Assembly: GCA_017577895.1 (NCBI GenBank)
Contig: PKQY01000005.1
Span: forward strand, 1-63,538
Length of the DNA stretch: 63,538 bases
Direction: 5' to 3'
Source: Bacillota bacterium
GTDB lineage: Bacteria; Bacillota; Bacilli; ZCTH02-B2
The notes below the pieces were generated by a model. That model did no database searches. It worked only from the letters and a program-made list of their open reading frames with translations, and had not been told where the DNA came from. Made by a program: the position numbers and the translations under genes. Below, in pieces: positions 8,694 through 16,491 of the stretch. Each line of letters opens with the position of its first letter. The stretch's first letter is position 1.

Positions 8694-9461
8694 CTACCGG
8701 GCCCGTCGATATGCACATGCGGCTTCCCGAAAGGACCGAAACACATTGGACCAAACCGGATCCGCCCGCCACATTTTTTCGGGATGAAACTGAAATCCGA
8801 CCAGCCAGGGATGATCTGGTGCCTCCACCACTTCCACGACCCTGTCTTCCGTGCACCGGGCGGTAATCGTCAAACCCCTCCCCGGCCGTTCGATGGCCTG
8901 TCGGTGAAACGAATTGACCCGGATTTCGGATGAACCGAGCCAGTCCGCCATGCGGCTTTCGGGGGCCACCGTCAATCCGTGGACCGGAATATGGCCGGGA
9001 ATCTTTTTCTTTTCCTGATGATGCTCCACGACCCCATGGGCGGGAAGGTTCACTAAGCTGCCGCCAAAAAACGCATTGATCATTTGGCAGCCCCGGCAAA
9101 TGCCCATGACCGGCATGCCGGTCGGGACAACCACATCCAACAACGCCATTTCAAAACGAAATCGTTCCTGTCCGGTACCATCCAATCCCGGCAACTTGGC
9201 AGGGTCCTCATGGAGCGGCAAATACCCTCCCCCCGTCAACAACAAGCCGTCGATTTGGTCCGCATACCGGACCAGCCATTCTTTCTCGACGGTGGGCGGC
9301 AGGATGATCGGCATCATATCGTGCGCCTGCAACGTATCCAAGTACGTCCGTTCCAAATACACCAGCGGATGGCCGGGATATAAGTCTCCACTCCCTCCCA
9401 TGTCGACCGGTACGGTCACACCAATGCGCGGAAAATGATTCGTTTCTCGACGATCATCCAT
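8694..9461 (-). CDS. Class I glutamine-amidotransferase-like hydrolase (peptidase C26, PuuD-like)
   Basis: A 255-residue cytosolic hydrolase of the gamma-glutamyl-GABA hydrolase group. The nucleophile is Cys122 in GICRGCQ, and the His/Glu of the triad are in FQFHPEK (His226, Glu228); LLLTGGGYLPL marks the oxyanion region. PuuD cleaves gamma-glutamyl amide bonds; relatives act on other gamma-glutamyl or amide substrates. It starts at ATG 9461 behind AAGGA and sits between the membrane genes and the GntR gene, so its substrate is probably delivered by the TRAP-type permease. Confidence 0.85.
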   Translation of the reverse strand: MDDRRETNHFPRIGVTVPVDMGGSGDLYPGHPLVYLERTYLDTLQAHDMMPIILPPTVEKEWLVRYADQIDGLLLTGGGYLPLHEDPAKLPGLDGTGQERFRFEMALLDVVVPTGMPVMGICRGCQMINAFFGGSLVNLPAHGVVEHHQEKKKIPGHIPVHGLTVAPESRMADWLGSSEIRVNSFHRQAIERPGRGLTITARCTEDRVVEVVEAPDHPWLVGFQFHPEKMWRADPVWSNVFRSFREAACAYRRAR

Positions 9462-9480
9462 CGTTTTCCTTCACCCGCTT

Positions 9481-9512
9481 ACACGGGCACGTAACCGTTT
9501 ACGCACCCGTGT
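9481..9512. other. Stem-loop over the end of the small membrane-protein gene
   Basis: ACACGGGCACGTAA and TTACGCACCCGTGT form a nearly perfect 14-base stem with a 4-base loop. It overlaps the stop codon of the 95-residue protein. T's follow only on the plus strand, so on the minus transcript it is more likely a processing or stability hairpin than a terminator. Confidence 0.55.
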
Positions 9513-9786
9513 TTTTATGAATTTGTCCTGTGCGTTTTTCATCACTTAAGGTCAACGTATGCCGCTTCTTCAGATACAAGTTCAACAGGCCGGCAAAGAC
9601 GGCAATGGCCGCAATCCGGATGGCCCATTTCATCAATTGACCGGCCCACACCGCCACTGTTTCACCCAGCGGCCCGCCGACTATGATGCCAATGGCAAAC
9701 AACAGGAAGACGACAAACCCTAAGGCCATAGTCACAAAGGCGATCAGCGCGTACACATGGTGAAACAAATCCCCGATTTTGCCCAC
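9499..9786 (-). CDS. Small membrane protein, putative partner of the TRAP-type permease
   Basis: A 95-residue protein with two hydrophobic segments (roughly residues 9-36 and 50-72) and a charged C-terminal tail. I chose GTG 9786 because GGAGGAGGGG lies 5 bases upstream; the longer form has no site. No family recognised. It directly follows the large permease gene by 71 bases, the place where a small DctQ-like subunit would be expected, but it is shorter than a standard four-helix DctQ. A role as accessory subunit is inference from position. Confidence 0.7.
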   Translation of the reverse strand: MGKIGDLFHHVYALIAFVTMALGFVVFLLFAIGIIVGGPLGETVAVWAGQLMKWAIRIAAIAVFAGLLNLYLKKRHTLTLSDEKRTGQIHKNTGA

Positions 9787-9857
9787 GTTGTCCCCTCCTC
9801 CTCTCCTCGAGCTCCAACTCACCGCCAGTTCTGATGGGCATCAAACAACCCGAAAAT

Positions 9858-11222
9858 CTACAGCCCGAAAATCGGCAACACGCCTGTCAGCAATATCATG
9901 CTGAGCAACACGTGGCAGACGACCCAAACGATGGTCAGTTTCGTCGTCTCCTTAAAGCCCGATCCGGCAATCCCCATGGCCACGTACATCCCCAAGGCCA
10001 AAGGCGGCGTCATTCCTTCTAAGGCCCCCGTCATGGCCGGCAACAGCGCTGCCAACAACACCGGATCGCCTCCCAACGTCCCAAAGGCGGCGATCATGGC
10101 CCCGCCCAAGATGGCAATTTGGGAAGAACCGGGCAACACCATGCCCAACACCATGAAGAAGAGGGGCAAGACAATGATCAACGCCCAGACCGGCATGCCG
10201 AGGGAGACAAACCATTTTTCAATGGCATTGGTCGCTTCAAGGCCGACAAATACTTGCGAAATGGCGTACGCCATGTAGATGGTGACCCCGATGGGTACAA
10301 CTTTGTCAATGGTGTTCCGAAACATGTCGTGGATTTTCCGCCAGTTCAACCCGCCGGTCGCTTTCCGACTAATCGCCAGCGCATACGCCGCCGCCAACCC
10401 CGGCGTAAACATCAACACCGATGCGGAATAGGCACCGGCTCCGTCTTCCCCGAGGCGAGCCGTCAGCCACTCTTTCATCTGCGCATCAATGAGCAGCGGA
10501 AGAAAAATCAGCAAGGGCAAAATAAGCGCCGGCCAACCGGCCTGGAAACTGGTCCCCAATTTCGGCCGTTCGTGGACGGGAACGGGTTGAACCTTGTAAT
10601 AACGGCAAAACAGCCACAAGGTGAGCCACCGCTGCAAGAAAAACCACAAACCGACGCCATAGGCGGCCATCATCCAACTGCTGGATGAAATGCTGTCGGG
10701 ATACAATTCGTTTAAAATGCCGTACGTCAACAACACAATGCCGGAAGGGGGTATGATGTTTCCCAGCATGCTGCAAGACATTTCCGTCGTTGCAGCCAAG
10801 GCCGGTGAAAAACCGGTCCGCTTCATCGCCGGAATCGTGAACACCCCGGTGGTCGCCACGTTTCCGGGACCGGAGCCGGACAATGACGCCATAAACGTGC
10901 TGGCCAAGAGCGCCACATAACCGGCCCCGCCGCGAAAACGGCCGACCACAGCCATCATTAAATTGATGATGCGCTCGACCACTTTCGTCTCATCGAAAAT
11001 GACCGCCACGACCATAAAAGCAAAAATGGCATAAAACAGACTGCTGGTGGACGGATAGATCAAGGACGACCAAAAGAGATCGAAGCGGCCGGTAATGACG
11101 ACGATAAAAATGAATGCCAAGGCCATGACTTCGTAGATCGGCCGCTTGAAGCCGACAAACAAAATGGCCACGAAAAACAGCAAAAAGATGAGGTACCATA
11201 TGGCCAACGGCAAACCGAGCAT
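9858..11222 (-). CDS. TRAP-type transporter large permease subunit
   Basis: A 454-residue very hydrophobic protein with about 12 membrane spans. The segment LSGSGPGNVATTGVFTIPAM followed by KRTGF is the hallmark of the large (DctM-like) subunit, especially the 12-span half of fused 4TM/12TM TRAP permeases; GNIIPPSGIVLLTYG and PALILPLLIFLPLLID also fit. Such carriers drive uptake of organic acids with a Na+ or H+ gradient and usually need an extracytoplasmic binding protein (DctP or TAXI type), which is not in this window. The ATG at 11222 follows AGGAGGAGAG. It is the first gene of a four-gene operon ending in the GntR regulator, divergent from the AtuA-like pair. Confidence 0.85.
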   Translation of the reverse strand: MLGLPLAIWYLIFLLFFVAILFVGFKRPIYEVMALAFIFIVVITGRFDLFWSSLIYPSTSSLFYAIFAFMVVAVIFDETKVVERIINLMMAVVGRFRGGAGYVALLASTFMASLSGSGPGNVATTGVFTIPAMKRTGFSPALAATTEMSCSMLGNIIPPSGIVLLTYGILNELYPDSISSSSWMMAAYGVGLWFFLQRWLTLWLFCRYYKVQPVPVHERPKLGTSFQAGWPALILPLLIFLPLLIDAQMKEWLTARLGEDGAGAYSASVLMFTPGLAAAYALAISRKATGGLNWRKIHDMFRNTIDKVVPIGVTIYMAYAISQVFVGLEATNAIEKWFVSLGMPVWALIIVLPLFFMVLGMVLPGSSQIAILGGAMIAAFGTLGGDPVLLAALLPAMTGALEGMTPPLALGMYVAMGIAGSGFKETTKLTIVWVVCHVLLSMILLTGVLPIFGL

Positions 11223-11357
11223 CCTCTCTCCTCCTGACGCTTCATGATAACTCAACGCTCTATTGACAACGGGTTCAATTTTGTGATCGCTTTCAACATG
11301 AACCACTTTATACGAATTCCCGTGCGCCCACCACCCCCAAAATCATGGAATCGGGCA

Positions 11358-11373
11358 AGTGGTTATAACCACT
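11358..11373. promoter_or_regulatory. Putative GntR/HutC-type operator 1
   Basis: AGTGGTTATAACCACT is a perfect 16-base palindrome in the divergent promoter region. It contains TGGT-N4-ACCA, like operators of HutC/NagR-type GntR regulators, and lies upstream of the -35 of the plus-strand promoter. On the minus strand its TATAAC could be part of the -10 of the TRAP operon, so binding would block that promoter. Confidence 0.65.
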
Positions 11374-11385
11374 AAGCCTTAAAAC

Positions 11386-11414
11386 TTGACTTAAAACGTT
11401 TTCAATTGTAAGAT
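11386..11414 (+). promoter_or_regulatory. Sigma-A promoter of the AtuA-like operon
   Basis: TTGACT (11386-11391) and TAAGAT (11409-11414) are separated by exactly 17 bases. The predicted start site near 11421 leaves a leader of about 80 bases before the ATG at 11503. Confidence 0.65.
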
Positions 11415-11422
11415 AGATTGTG

Positions 11423-11434
11423 TGGTAATTACCA
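11423..11434. promoter_or_regulatory. Putative GntR/HutC-type operator 2
   Basis: TGGTAATTACCA is a perfect palindrome just downstream of the -10 of the plus-strand promoter, where bound repressor would block initiation. Its centre is 63 bases (about six helical turns) from that of operator 1, which would suit cooperative binding on one face of the DNA. Confidence 0.65.
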
Positions 11435-11449
11435 TTATTTAATCACGGT

Positions 11450-11461
11450 ATAACATGTTAT
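11450..11461. promoter_or_regulatory. Third palindrome in the divergent region
   Basis: ATAACATGTTAT is a perfect 12-base palindrome in the 5' leader of the AtuA-like operon. It lacks the TGGT/ACCA arms, so it would be for a different regulator or be chance. Confidence 0.3.
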
Positions 11462-11502
11462 GTCAATATCATTGGTCATTTTTTTGAAAGGAGTTTTTGT
11501 CC

Positions 11503-12882
11503 ATGGCGAAGAAACAGCAACTGCGCATTCTCTGCCCGAACGGCCACCTGGGCTTTGCGCCGACGAAAGAAGAAAGCTTCTTCATCGGCGCCGCCACCAA
11601 GCCGGACTACTACTGCTGCGATTCGGGCAGCGACGACATCGGTCCGGCGCCTCTTGGGGCCGACAAGTCGGTGGGCATGTACGAATGGCAAAAGCACGAC
11701 CTGGAACTGATGCTCCTCAAGTCCCGGGAGCAAGGCGTGCCCATGATCGTCGGTTCGGCCGGCGACACCGGGTCCAACAGCCGGGTCGACATGTACGTGC
11801 AGATCATTAAAGATCTGGCCAAACAACACAAACTCCCCAAATTCAAACTGGCTTACTTTTACTCCGAAGTCGATAAGGAATACATCCGAAAGAAAATGGA
11901 AGCCGGCGTCGTCATTGAAGGGTTGGACGGCCGTCCGCCGTTGACGTTGGAAGATCTGGAAAAGACGGACCGCATCGTCGCCGTCGCCGGCGTGCATCCG
12001 TACATCAAGGCGTTGGAGATGGGAGCCGACGTCATCATCGGCGGCCGTTCCAGCGACTGCGCGGTGTTTGCCGCCCCGGCCATCTGGGAAGGCTTCCCGG
12101 AAGACTTGGCGTACTACTTGGGGAAAGTGCTGGAGTGCGCCTCGTTCTGCGCGGAACCCTACGGCGCCAAGGAGACGGTCATCGGCACCATCACCCATGA
12201 AGACGTGAAAGTCACCGCCATGCATCCGCAGCAACGCTGCACCGTGGCGTCGGTGGCCGGACACGCCATGTATGAACGGTCCAACCCGTTTTACGAATAC
12301 GTGGCCGGCGGCATGCTGGATATGACCAACTGCCGGTACGAGCAGTATGACGAGAAAACGTGCCGCATCACCGGCTCCAAATTCATCCCGGTCCAAGGCA
12401 AAATCAAAGTCAAGCTGGAAGGTTCGGGCAAAGTCGGCGAGAAGTACATCGGCATCGCCGGCATTCGGGATCCTTACATGATTCAAAACATTGACCGGGT
12501 GGTGGAGTGGGCTTCCAGTCAAGTGCGGGAGACGTTCAAAGACGTGGACTACTTTTTGGATTTTAAAATTTACGGGAAAAACGGCGTGATGGGCGAACTG
12601 GAGCCGGTGAAGGAGATTCGTTCCCACGAGCTGTGCGTCGTCGTGGAAGGCGTGGCGCCGACGAAAAAGCTGGCGGAAGAAATCACGCTGATGGCCACCC
12701 GGCAACTGTTCTACGCCCGCTTGCCGGAAGTGAAAGGCACCGCCGGTACGGCCGCCTTCGTCGTCGATGAAGTGTTGCCGGCCACCCCGGCCTACCGGTG
12801 GACGATGAACCACGTCATTCCGGTGGACGATCCAATGGAGCTGTTTGAGGTGAAAATGATCGAGGTTGGAGGAGACGAATAA
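11503..12882 (+). CDS. AtuA-like protein (DUF1446 / acyclic terpene utilisation family)
   Basis: A 459-residue cytosolic protein of the AtuA family. Recognisable segments are RILCPNGHLGFAPTKEESFF at the N-terminus (AtuA-type GAxxGFxxD-like start), VGSAGDTGSNSRVDMYVQ, ADVIIGGRSSDCAVFAAPAI and YIGIAGIRDPYMIQNID. The family is named after a gene for acyclic terpene breakdown in Pseudomonas, but its biochemical activity is not established, and most members sit in other catabolic operons. The ATG at 11503 follows AAAGGAG by 9 bases; an in-frame TTG two codons earlier is less likely. It is paired with the DUF4387 gene 2 bases downstream and is divergent from the TRAP permease under shared palindromes, so it probably acts on the imported compound. 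Confidence 0.85.
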   Translation: MAKKQQLRILCPNGHLGFAPTKEESFFIGAATKPDYYCCDSGSDDIGPAPLGADKSVGMYEWQKHDLELMLLKSREQGVPMIVGSAGDTGSNSRVDMYVQIIKDLAKQHKLPKFKLAYFYSEVDKEYIRKKMEAGVVIEGLDGRPPLTLEDLEKTDRIVAVAGVHPYIKALEMGADVIIGGRSSDCAVFAAPAIWEGFPEDLAYYLGKVLECASFCAEPYGAKETVIGTITHEDVKVTAMHPQQRCTVASVAGHAMYERSNPFYEYVAGGMLDMTNCRYEQYDEKTCRITGSKFIPVQGKIKVKLEGSGKVGEKYIGIAGIRDPYMIQNIDRVVEWASSQVRETFKDVDYFLDFKIYGKNGVMGELEPVKEIRSHELCVVVEGVAPTKKLAEEITLMATRQLFYARLPEVKGTAGTAAFVVDEVLPATPAYRWTMNHVIPVDDPMELFEVKMIEVGGDE

Positions 12883-12884
12883 CG

Positions 12885-13241
12885 ATGGGAGCACATTGTG
12901 ACATCCAGAAGGGCAGCCAAAAGACGGTCAAACTTGCGGACTTGGCCAAAACGATCCGCAGCAAAAACGCCGGCACCGACAAAATCACCTTTGACATCAT
13001 TTTCCGGGAAAAGGAGAACTACGAACTCGTCAAAGCCAGCAAGCGCCTGACCCGGGAAACGGTGGCCCGGCTGTACGGGATTCCGGAGGAACGCATCTGC
13101 GACTTTGTGGAGTTTGACCCGGCCTATGCCATCAAGTTCACCATCTACCGCAAATCCCCCAGCGGCGGGCCCGGGGAACGGGACATTTTCGGCAGCCAAC
13201 AGTATGCGCCGCTGTTGGATGTTGAGATTCCGGTGGAATAA
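12885..13241 (+). CDS. DUF4387-family protein, small partner of AtuA-like protein
   Basis: A 118-residue protein beginning two bases after the AtuA-like stop codon. It shows the pattern I associate with DUF4387: KLADLAKTIRSKNAG, TFDIIF, TRETVARLYGIPEERICDF and a C-terminal DPAYAIKFTIYR. DUF4387 genes commonly follow AtuA-like genes, which suggests one two-subunit enzyme. No catalytic function is known to me. A strong terminator follows, so the plus-strand operon has just these two genes. Confidence 0.82.
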   Translation: MGAHCDIQKGSQKTVKLADLAKTIRSKNAGTDKITFDIIFREKENYELVKASKRLTRETVARLYGIPEERICDFVEFDPAYAIKFTIYRKSPSGGPGERDIFGSQQYAPLLDVEIPVE

Positions 13242-13248
13242 CGGAATG

Positions 13249-13288
13249 AAAAAACCATCGCCTCGTCGATACCAGGCGATGGTTTTTT
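13249..13288. terminator. Bidirectional intrinsic terminator
   Basis: AAAAAACCATCGCCT and AGGCGATGGTTTTTT pair perfectly over 15 bases with a 10-base loop. It serves the plus-strand AtuA/DUF4387 operon and the minus-strand cupredoxin gene. Confidence 0.92.
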
Positions 13289-13295
13289 CATCCGT

Positions 13296-13742
13296 TCATT
13301 GCACGACAATGTAGCCGATCATCGGTCCATGATTATGGGCATCGGTATGGACGAGACAGACGAGCCGGTACACCCCTCTTTCCTTGGCGACGAACTCGAC
13401 GGTCTGGACTTCGCCCCGCGCCACTTCCCCTTGAACGTTCAGCCCTTCAATCAAAAACGGATGTTTGTCGCCGTTCAGACCGTGGATGTTCAGCCGCACC
13501 CGGTCTCCTTTTTGGACGACGATGGTGCCTGGATCCCAACGGTACACTTCCCGCTCTTGTCCCGTCTTCGGATCTTCGTCGTCAAATTCGACGGCCACCA
13601 CATCAAACGTCTTCACGTGCATCTCCGCCGCCGCCGACGGAACCGCCATGGGCTGCAACGCCCAAATCCCGTACCCGCCGGCCACAATCACCGCCACCAA
13701 CACCAGCCCTTGAAGCAAGTTTCTGCCATGGATAACCCACAT
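13296..13742 (-). CDS. Membrane-anchored cupredoxin
   Basis: A 148-residue protein with one N-terminal membrane span (about residues 10-29) and an extracytoplasmic cupredoxin domain. Likely copper ligands are His94 (DKHPFLIEG), Cys129, a His in VHTDAHNHG and Met141, the type 1 copper pattern. Cupredoxins carry single electrons between respiratory or oxidative enzymes; the partner is not evident here. I chose ATG 13742, 9 bases after GGGGG; ATG 13751 is too close to that site. Confidence 0.82.
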   Translation of the reverse strand: MWVIHGRNLLQGLVLVAVIVAGGYGIWALQPMAVPSAAAEMHVKTFDVVAVEFDDEDPKTGQEREVYRWDPGTIVVQKGDRVRLNIHGLNGDKHPFLIEGLNVQGEVARGEVQTVEFVAKERGVYRLVCLVHTDAHNHGPMIGYIVVQ

Positions 13743-13890
13743 GACCCACATCCCCCACGTAAGACGACCTCAGGCTTGACCGTTTGATGGTACCATCGTA
13801 TGCCGTCCCGCGGGAGAATATGTCCCATCCCCAGCCGTTTTCATGGTAAGCTATTGACATGATCCCATCTCAACACGCGAGGTGAAAACG

Positions 13891-14433
13891 ATGATTTTGC
13901 CCTTTGACGGAAAAATGCCCGACATTCATCCCACGGTCTTTTTGGCGCAAGGCGTTCTTATCTCCGGTGACGTGAAAATCGGCGAGTATACGAACATTTG
14001 GTACAACACGGTGTTGCGGGGCGACATTGCGCCGACCATCATCGGTGCCCGCGTCAGCATTCAGGACAACTGCACACTCCACCAAAGTCCGAACAATCCG
14101 CTGATCATCGAAGATGACGTCATCGTCGGCCACAACGCCATTTTGCACAGCTGCATCATCCGCCGCGGCGCGCTCATCGGCATGGGCGCCATCGTCCTCG
14201 ACGGGGCGGAAATCGGAGAAAACGCCATGATCGGGGCCGGTGCGCTGGTGCCGCCGGGCAAAAAAATCCCGCCCAACACGCTGGCCATCGGTTCGCCGGC
14301 GAAAGTGGTGCGGGAATTGACGGAAGCCGACTATAAAGAAATGGAACGCATCCGCAAATCGTACACGGAAAAAGGACAGATATACAAAAAACTGGAAGAA
14401 GCATATCGGTCCCAACAACCCGCCAGCCGTTAA
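13891..14433 (+). CDS. Gamma-carbonic-anhydrase-family hexapeptide protein (YtoA-like)
   Basis: A 180-residue left-handed beta-helix protein. Hexapeptide repeats run through the middle, and metal-ligand histidines are present in CTLHQSP, IVGHNAILH. The C-terminal helix (SYTEKGQIYKKLEEAYR) is typical for the family. Members bind zinc or another metal between trimer subunits; some have carbonic anhydrase activity and others act on acyl-CoA or remain uncharacterised. The ATG at 13891 follows GAGGTG by 6 bases; an in-frame GTG at 13882 lies inside that site. Confidence 0.87.
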   Translation: MILPFDGKMPDIHPTVFLAQGVLISGDVKIGEYTNIWYNTVLRGDIAPTIIGARVSIQDNCTLHQSPNNPLIIEDDVIVGHNAILHSCIIRRGALIGMGAIVLDGAEIGENAMIGAGALVPPGKKIPPNTLAIGSPAKVVRELTEADYKEMERIRKSYTEKGQIYKKLEEAYRSQQPASR

Positions 14434-14481
14434 TTCGGCCGTTCAAACCGCCATTATTGGACGAATCCGTTCATGGCCATA

Positions 14482-15453
14482 TCACCGTTGAATATCCCGG
14501 TACGCCGGCAAACCGCCGGCGCTTTCTGCTTCTTTCACCGCCCGGACGATGGCTTCAGCCATCACCTGGGCCGCCAATGCGCCCACCACATCCACCGGGG
14601 CGTTCACTTCTCCGGTCGAAACGGCAAACACCGTGTCCCCGTCCCGCATGGTATGGGCCGGGTAAATGGTCCGGGCCAAACCATCCTGGGCCATCTGCGC
14701 CACTTTCGTCGCCTGGGCTTTGGTCAAACGGGCATTGGTCGCCACCAAGCCGATGGTCGTATTTTCGCCGACAAAACCGGTCTCTCCGTTCATCATGACG
14801 CGGGGCAACAGGGCGATGCTGTCGATAGGCTTGTCGTCGACCCGAGGCCCGGCCAAAATGTGGCCGGTGGCCGGGTCCCGGACGTCACCAAAGGCGTTGA
14901 CCGCCACCAACGCGCCGACGATGAGGGGGCCTTCGGTCCACGGTACCGATACCGACGCGGTGCCGAGGCCCCCTTTCATCGCCCGCTCCATCCCCAACAC
15001 TTTGCCCACCGTCGCTCCGGTCCCGGCCCCGACGTTGCCGCACATGGCCGCGTTCCGACTCGCCTTTCGCGCCGCTTCATATCCCATGGCCGCATCGGGC
15101 CGGACGGCGCTGTCGCCGATGGCTAAGTCGTACAACACGGCCGCCGGCACGATGGGCACCCGGGCCGCGCCGGTCTCAAAGCCGATGCCTTGTTCTTCCA
15201 AATACCGCATCACTCCGCCGGCCGCATCCAGACCAAACGCGCTGCCGCCGGTGAGCACAATGGCATGCACCTGTTCCACCAAATGCATCGGGGCCAGCAA
15301 GTCGGTCTCCCGCGTCCCCGGCGCCGAACCCCGCACGTCCACGCCCGCCACCGCCCCTTCGGGAAACAGACAGACGGTGCAGCCGGTCAACGCCCGATCG
15401 TCCTGCATGTGCCCCACATAGATGCCCGGAACGTCGCACACACTGTTTTCCAT
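14482..15453 (-). CDS. P1-family peptidase (DmpA / NylC type)
   Basis: A 323-residue Ntn-type hydrolase. Glycine-rich segments LTGGSAFGLDAAGGVMRYLE and GNVGAGTGATVGK are typical. In self-processing relatives the chain is cut before a Thr or Ser nucleophile; here the likely site is in GENTTIGLVATN (Asn-Thr near residues 228-229). Relatives are aminopeptidases releasing N-terminal D- or L-residues, or nylon-oligomer hydrolases. It starts at ATG 15453 behind GAGGG and is followed 60 bases upstream by mtnN on the same strand. Confidence 0.87.
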   Translation of the reverse strand: MENSVCDVPGIYVGHMQDDRALTGCTVCLFPEGAVAGVDVRGSAPGTRETDLLAPMHLVEQVHAIVLTGGSAFGLDAAGGVMRYLEEQGIGFETGAARVPIVPAAVLYDLAIGDSAVRPDAAMGYEAARKASRNAAMCGNVGAGTGATVGKVLGMERAMKGGLGTASVSVPWTEGPLIVGALVAVNAFGDVRDPATGHILAGPRVDDKPIDSIALLPRVMMNGETGFVGENTTIGLVATNARLTKAQATKVAQMAQDGLARTIYPAHTMRDGDTVFAVSTGEVNAPVDVVGALAAQVMAEAIVRAVKEAESAGGLPAYRDIQR

Positions 15454-15516
15454 CGAACGCCCCCACCCTCACTTCCCTGACGGCTGTTTGCCTTTCTCAT
15501 GCTTGTCCTGCTGTAT

Positions 15517-16215
15517 TCACAGCCAACGAATCATCCGCTCCACGATCCGGTACGAACTTTCCGCCGCCAAGCCGACAAACTCCAAGAAATTGACGTTGGC
15601 CGACTTGTCCGCCCGGTCGGACATGGACCGGATGATGACGAAAGGCACGGCGTTCAACGAGCACACTTGGGCCACCGCCGCCCCCTCCATTTCCACACAG
15701 GCCCCGCCGAACTCCAAGTATAGGTTGCCGACGGTGTCCAAATCGGCGACAAATTGATCCCCCGACAAGATGCGCCCTTGCACGACCTGTTTCCCTGCCA
15801 ACACCTCTTGAGCCGCCCGCGTGGCCAAAGCGACCAGCTCCGGATCGGCCACAAAAATGGACTGATCCATGAACGGAATCATTCCCCGGGCAAACCCCAA
15901 CGGCCGCACGTCCATGTCGTGCTGGATACAATCGGTGGAAATGACAATGTCCCCAATGTCCAACGTCGGCTCCAAGGCCCCGGCGACACCGGTAAACACA
16001 ATTTTTTCCACATCAAAGCGGTCGATCAAAATCTGCGTACACATGGCGGCATTGACTTTCCCGACGCCACATTGGCACACGACCGTATCCCGGCCTTCAA
16101 ACGTCCCCACCCAGAACGAAATGCCCGCCACCGTCCGCTGTTCCTGAATGGTCATGTTCTCCCGAAACTTTTCCACTTCTTCTTGCATAGCCCCGATGAT
16201 CCCGATGCGCTTCAT
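15517..16215 (-). CDS. mtnN: 5'-methylthioadenosine/S-adenosylhomocysteine nucleosidase
   Basis: A 232-residue enzyme that splits adenine from MTA and SAH in methionine recycling, in the cytosol. Family features are MKRIGIIGAMQEEVE (Glu12 acid/base), FTGVAGALEP, VEMEGAAVAQVC (substrate-binding Met-Glu) and RSMSDRAD with the catalytic Asp near residue 200. Length matches the family. It may be co-transcribed with the P1 peptidase downstream. Confidence 0.95.
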   Translation of the reverse strand: MKRIGIIGAMQEEVEKFRENMTIQEQRTVAGISFWVGTFEGRDTVVCQCGVGKVNAAMCTQILIDRFDVEKIVFTGVAGALEPTLDIGDIVISTDCIQHDMDVRPLGFARGMIPFMDQSIFVADPELVALATRAAQEVLAGKQVVQGRILSGDQFVADLDTVGNLYLEFGGACVEMEGAAVAQVCSLNAVPFVIIRSMSDRADKSANVNFLEFVGLAAESSYRIVERMIRWL

Positions 16216-16288
16216 GGAAAACCTCCCATCCCTTTCTTTCCAACCGCCTCTGGCAATGGTACACTAAGCAATTGAAAGGAGCGATGTC

Positions 16289-16468
16289 ATGAGCAAACCA
16301 TTGGCGCTATTCTTCGCCGTCCTCACCGCCCTGCTGTTCGTCGGCATCGCCGGCGCCATCGCGTACCGCAACCCTTGGGCCGTCATCTTGTTGGCGTTGG
16401 CCGCTTGCACGACCATCTTCATCGGCTTGCGCATCAAACGGAAAAGCCAACAAAAAGAACAAAAATAA
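16289..16468 (+). CDS. Small two-span membrane protein (DUF5325/YlaF-like)
   Basis: A 59-residue protein with two hydrophobic segments (about residues 4-24 and 29-47) and a basic C-terminus KRKSQQKEQK. ATG 16289 follows a perfect AAAGGAG by 7 bases. The layout (MSKP, FAVLTALLFVGIA, RNPWAVILL) resembles small Bacillus YlaF-type proteins of unknown function; moderate certainty. Confidence 0.7.
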   Translation: MSKPLALFFAVLTALLFVGIAGAIAYRNPWAVILLALAACTTIFIGLRIKRKSQQKEQK

Positions 16469-16491
16469 AAACGGCCGTCAAAAAACGAGTA

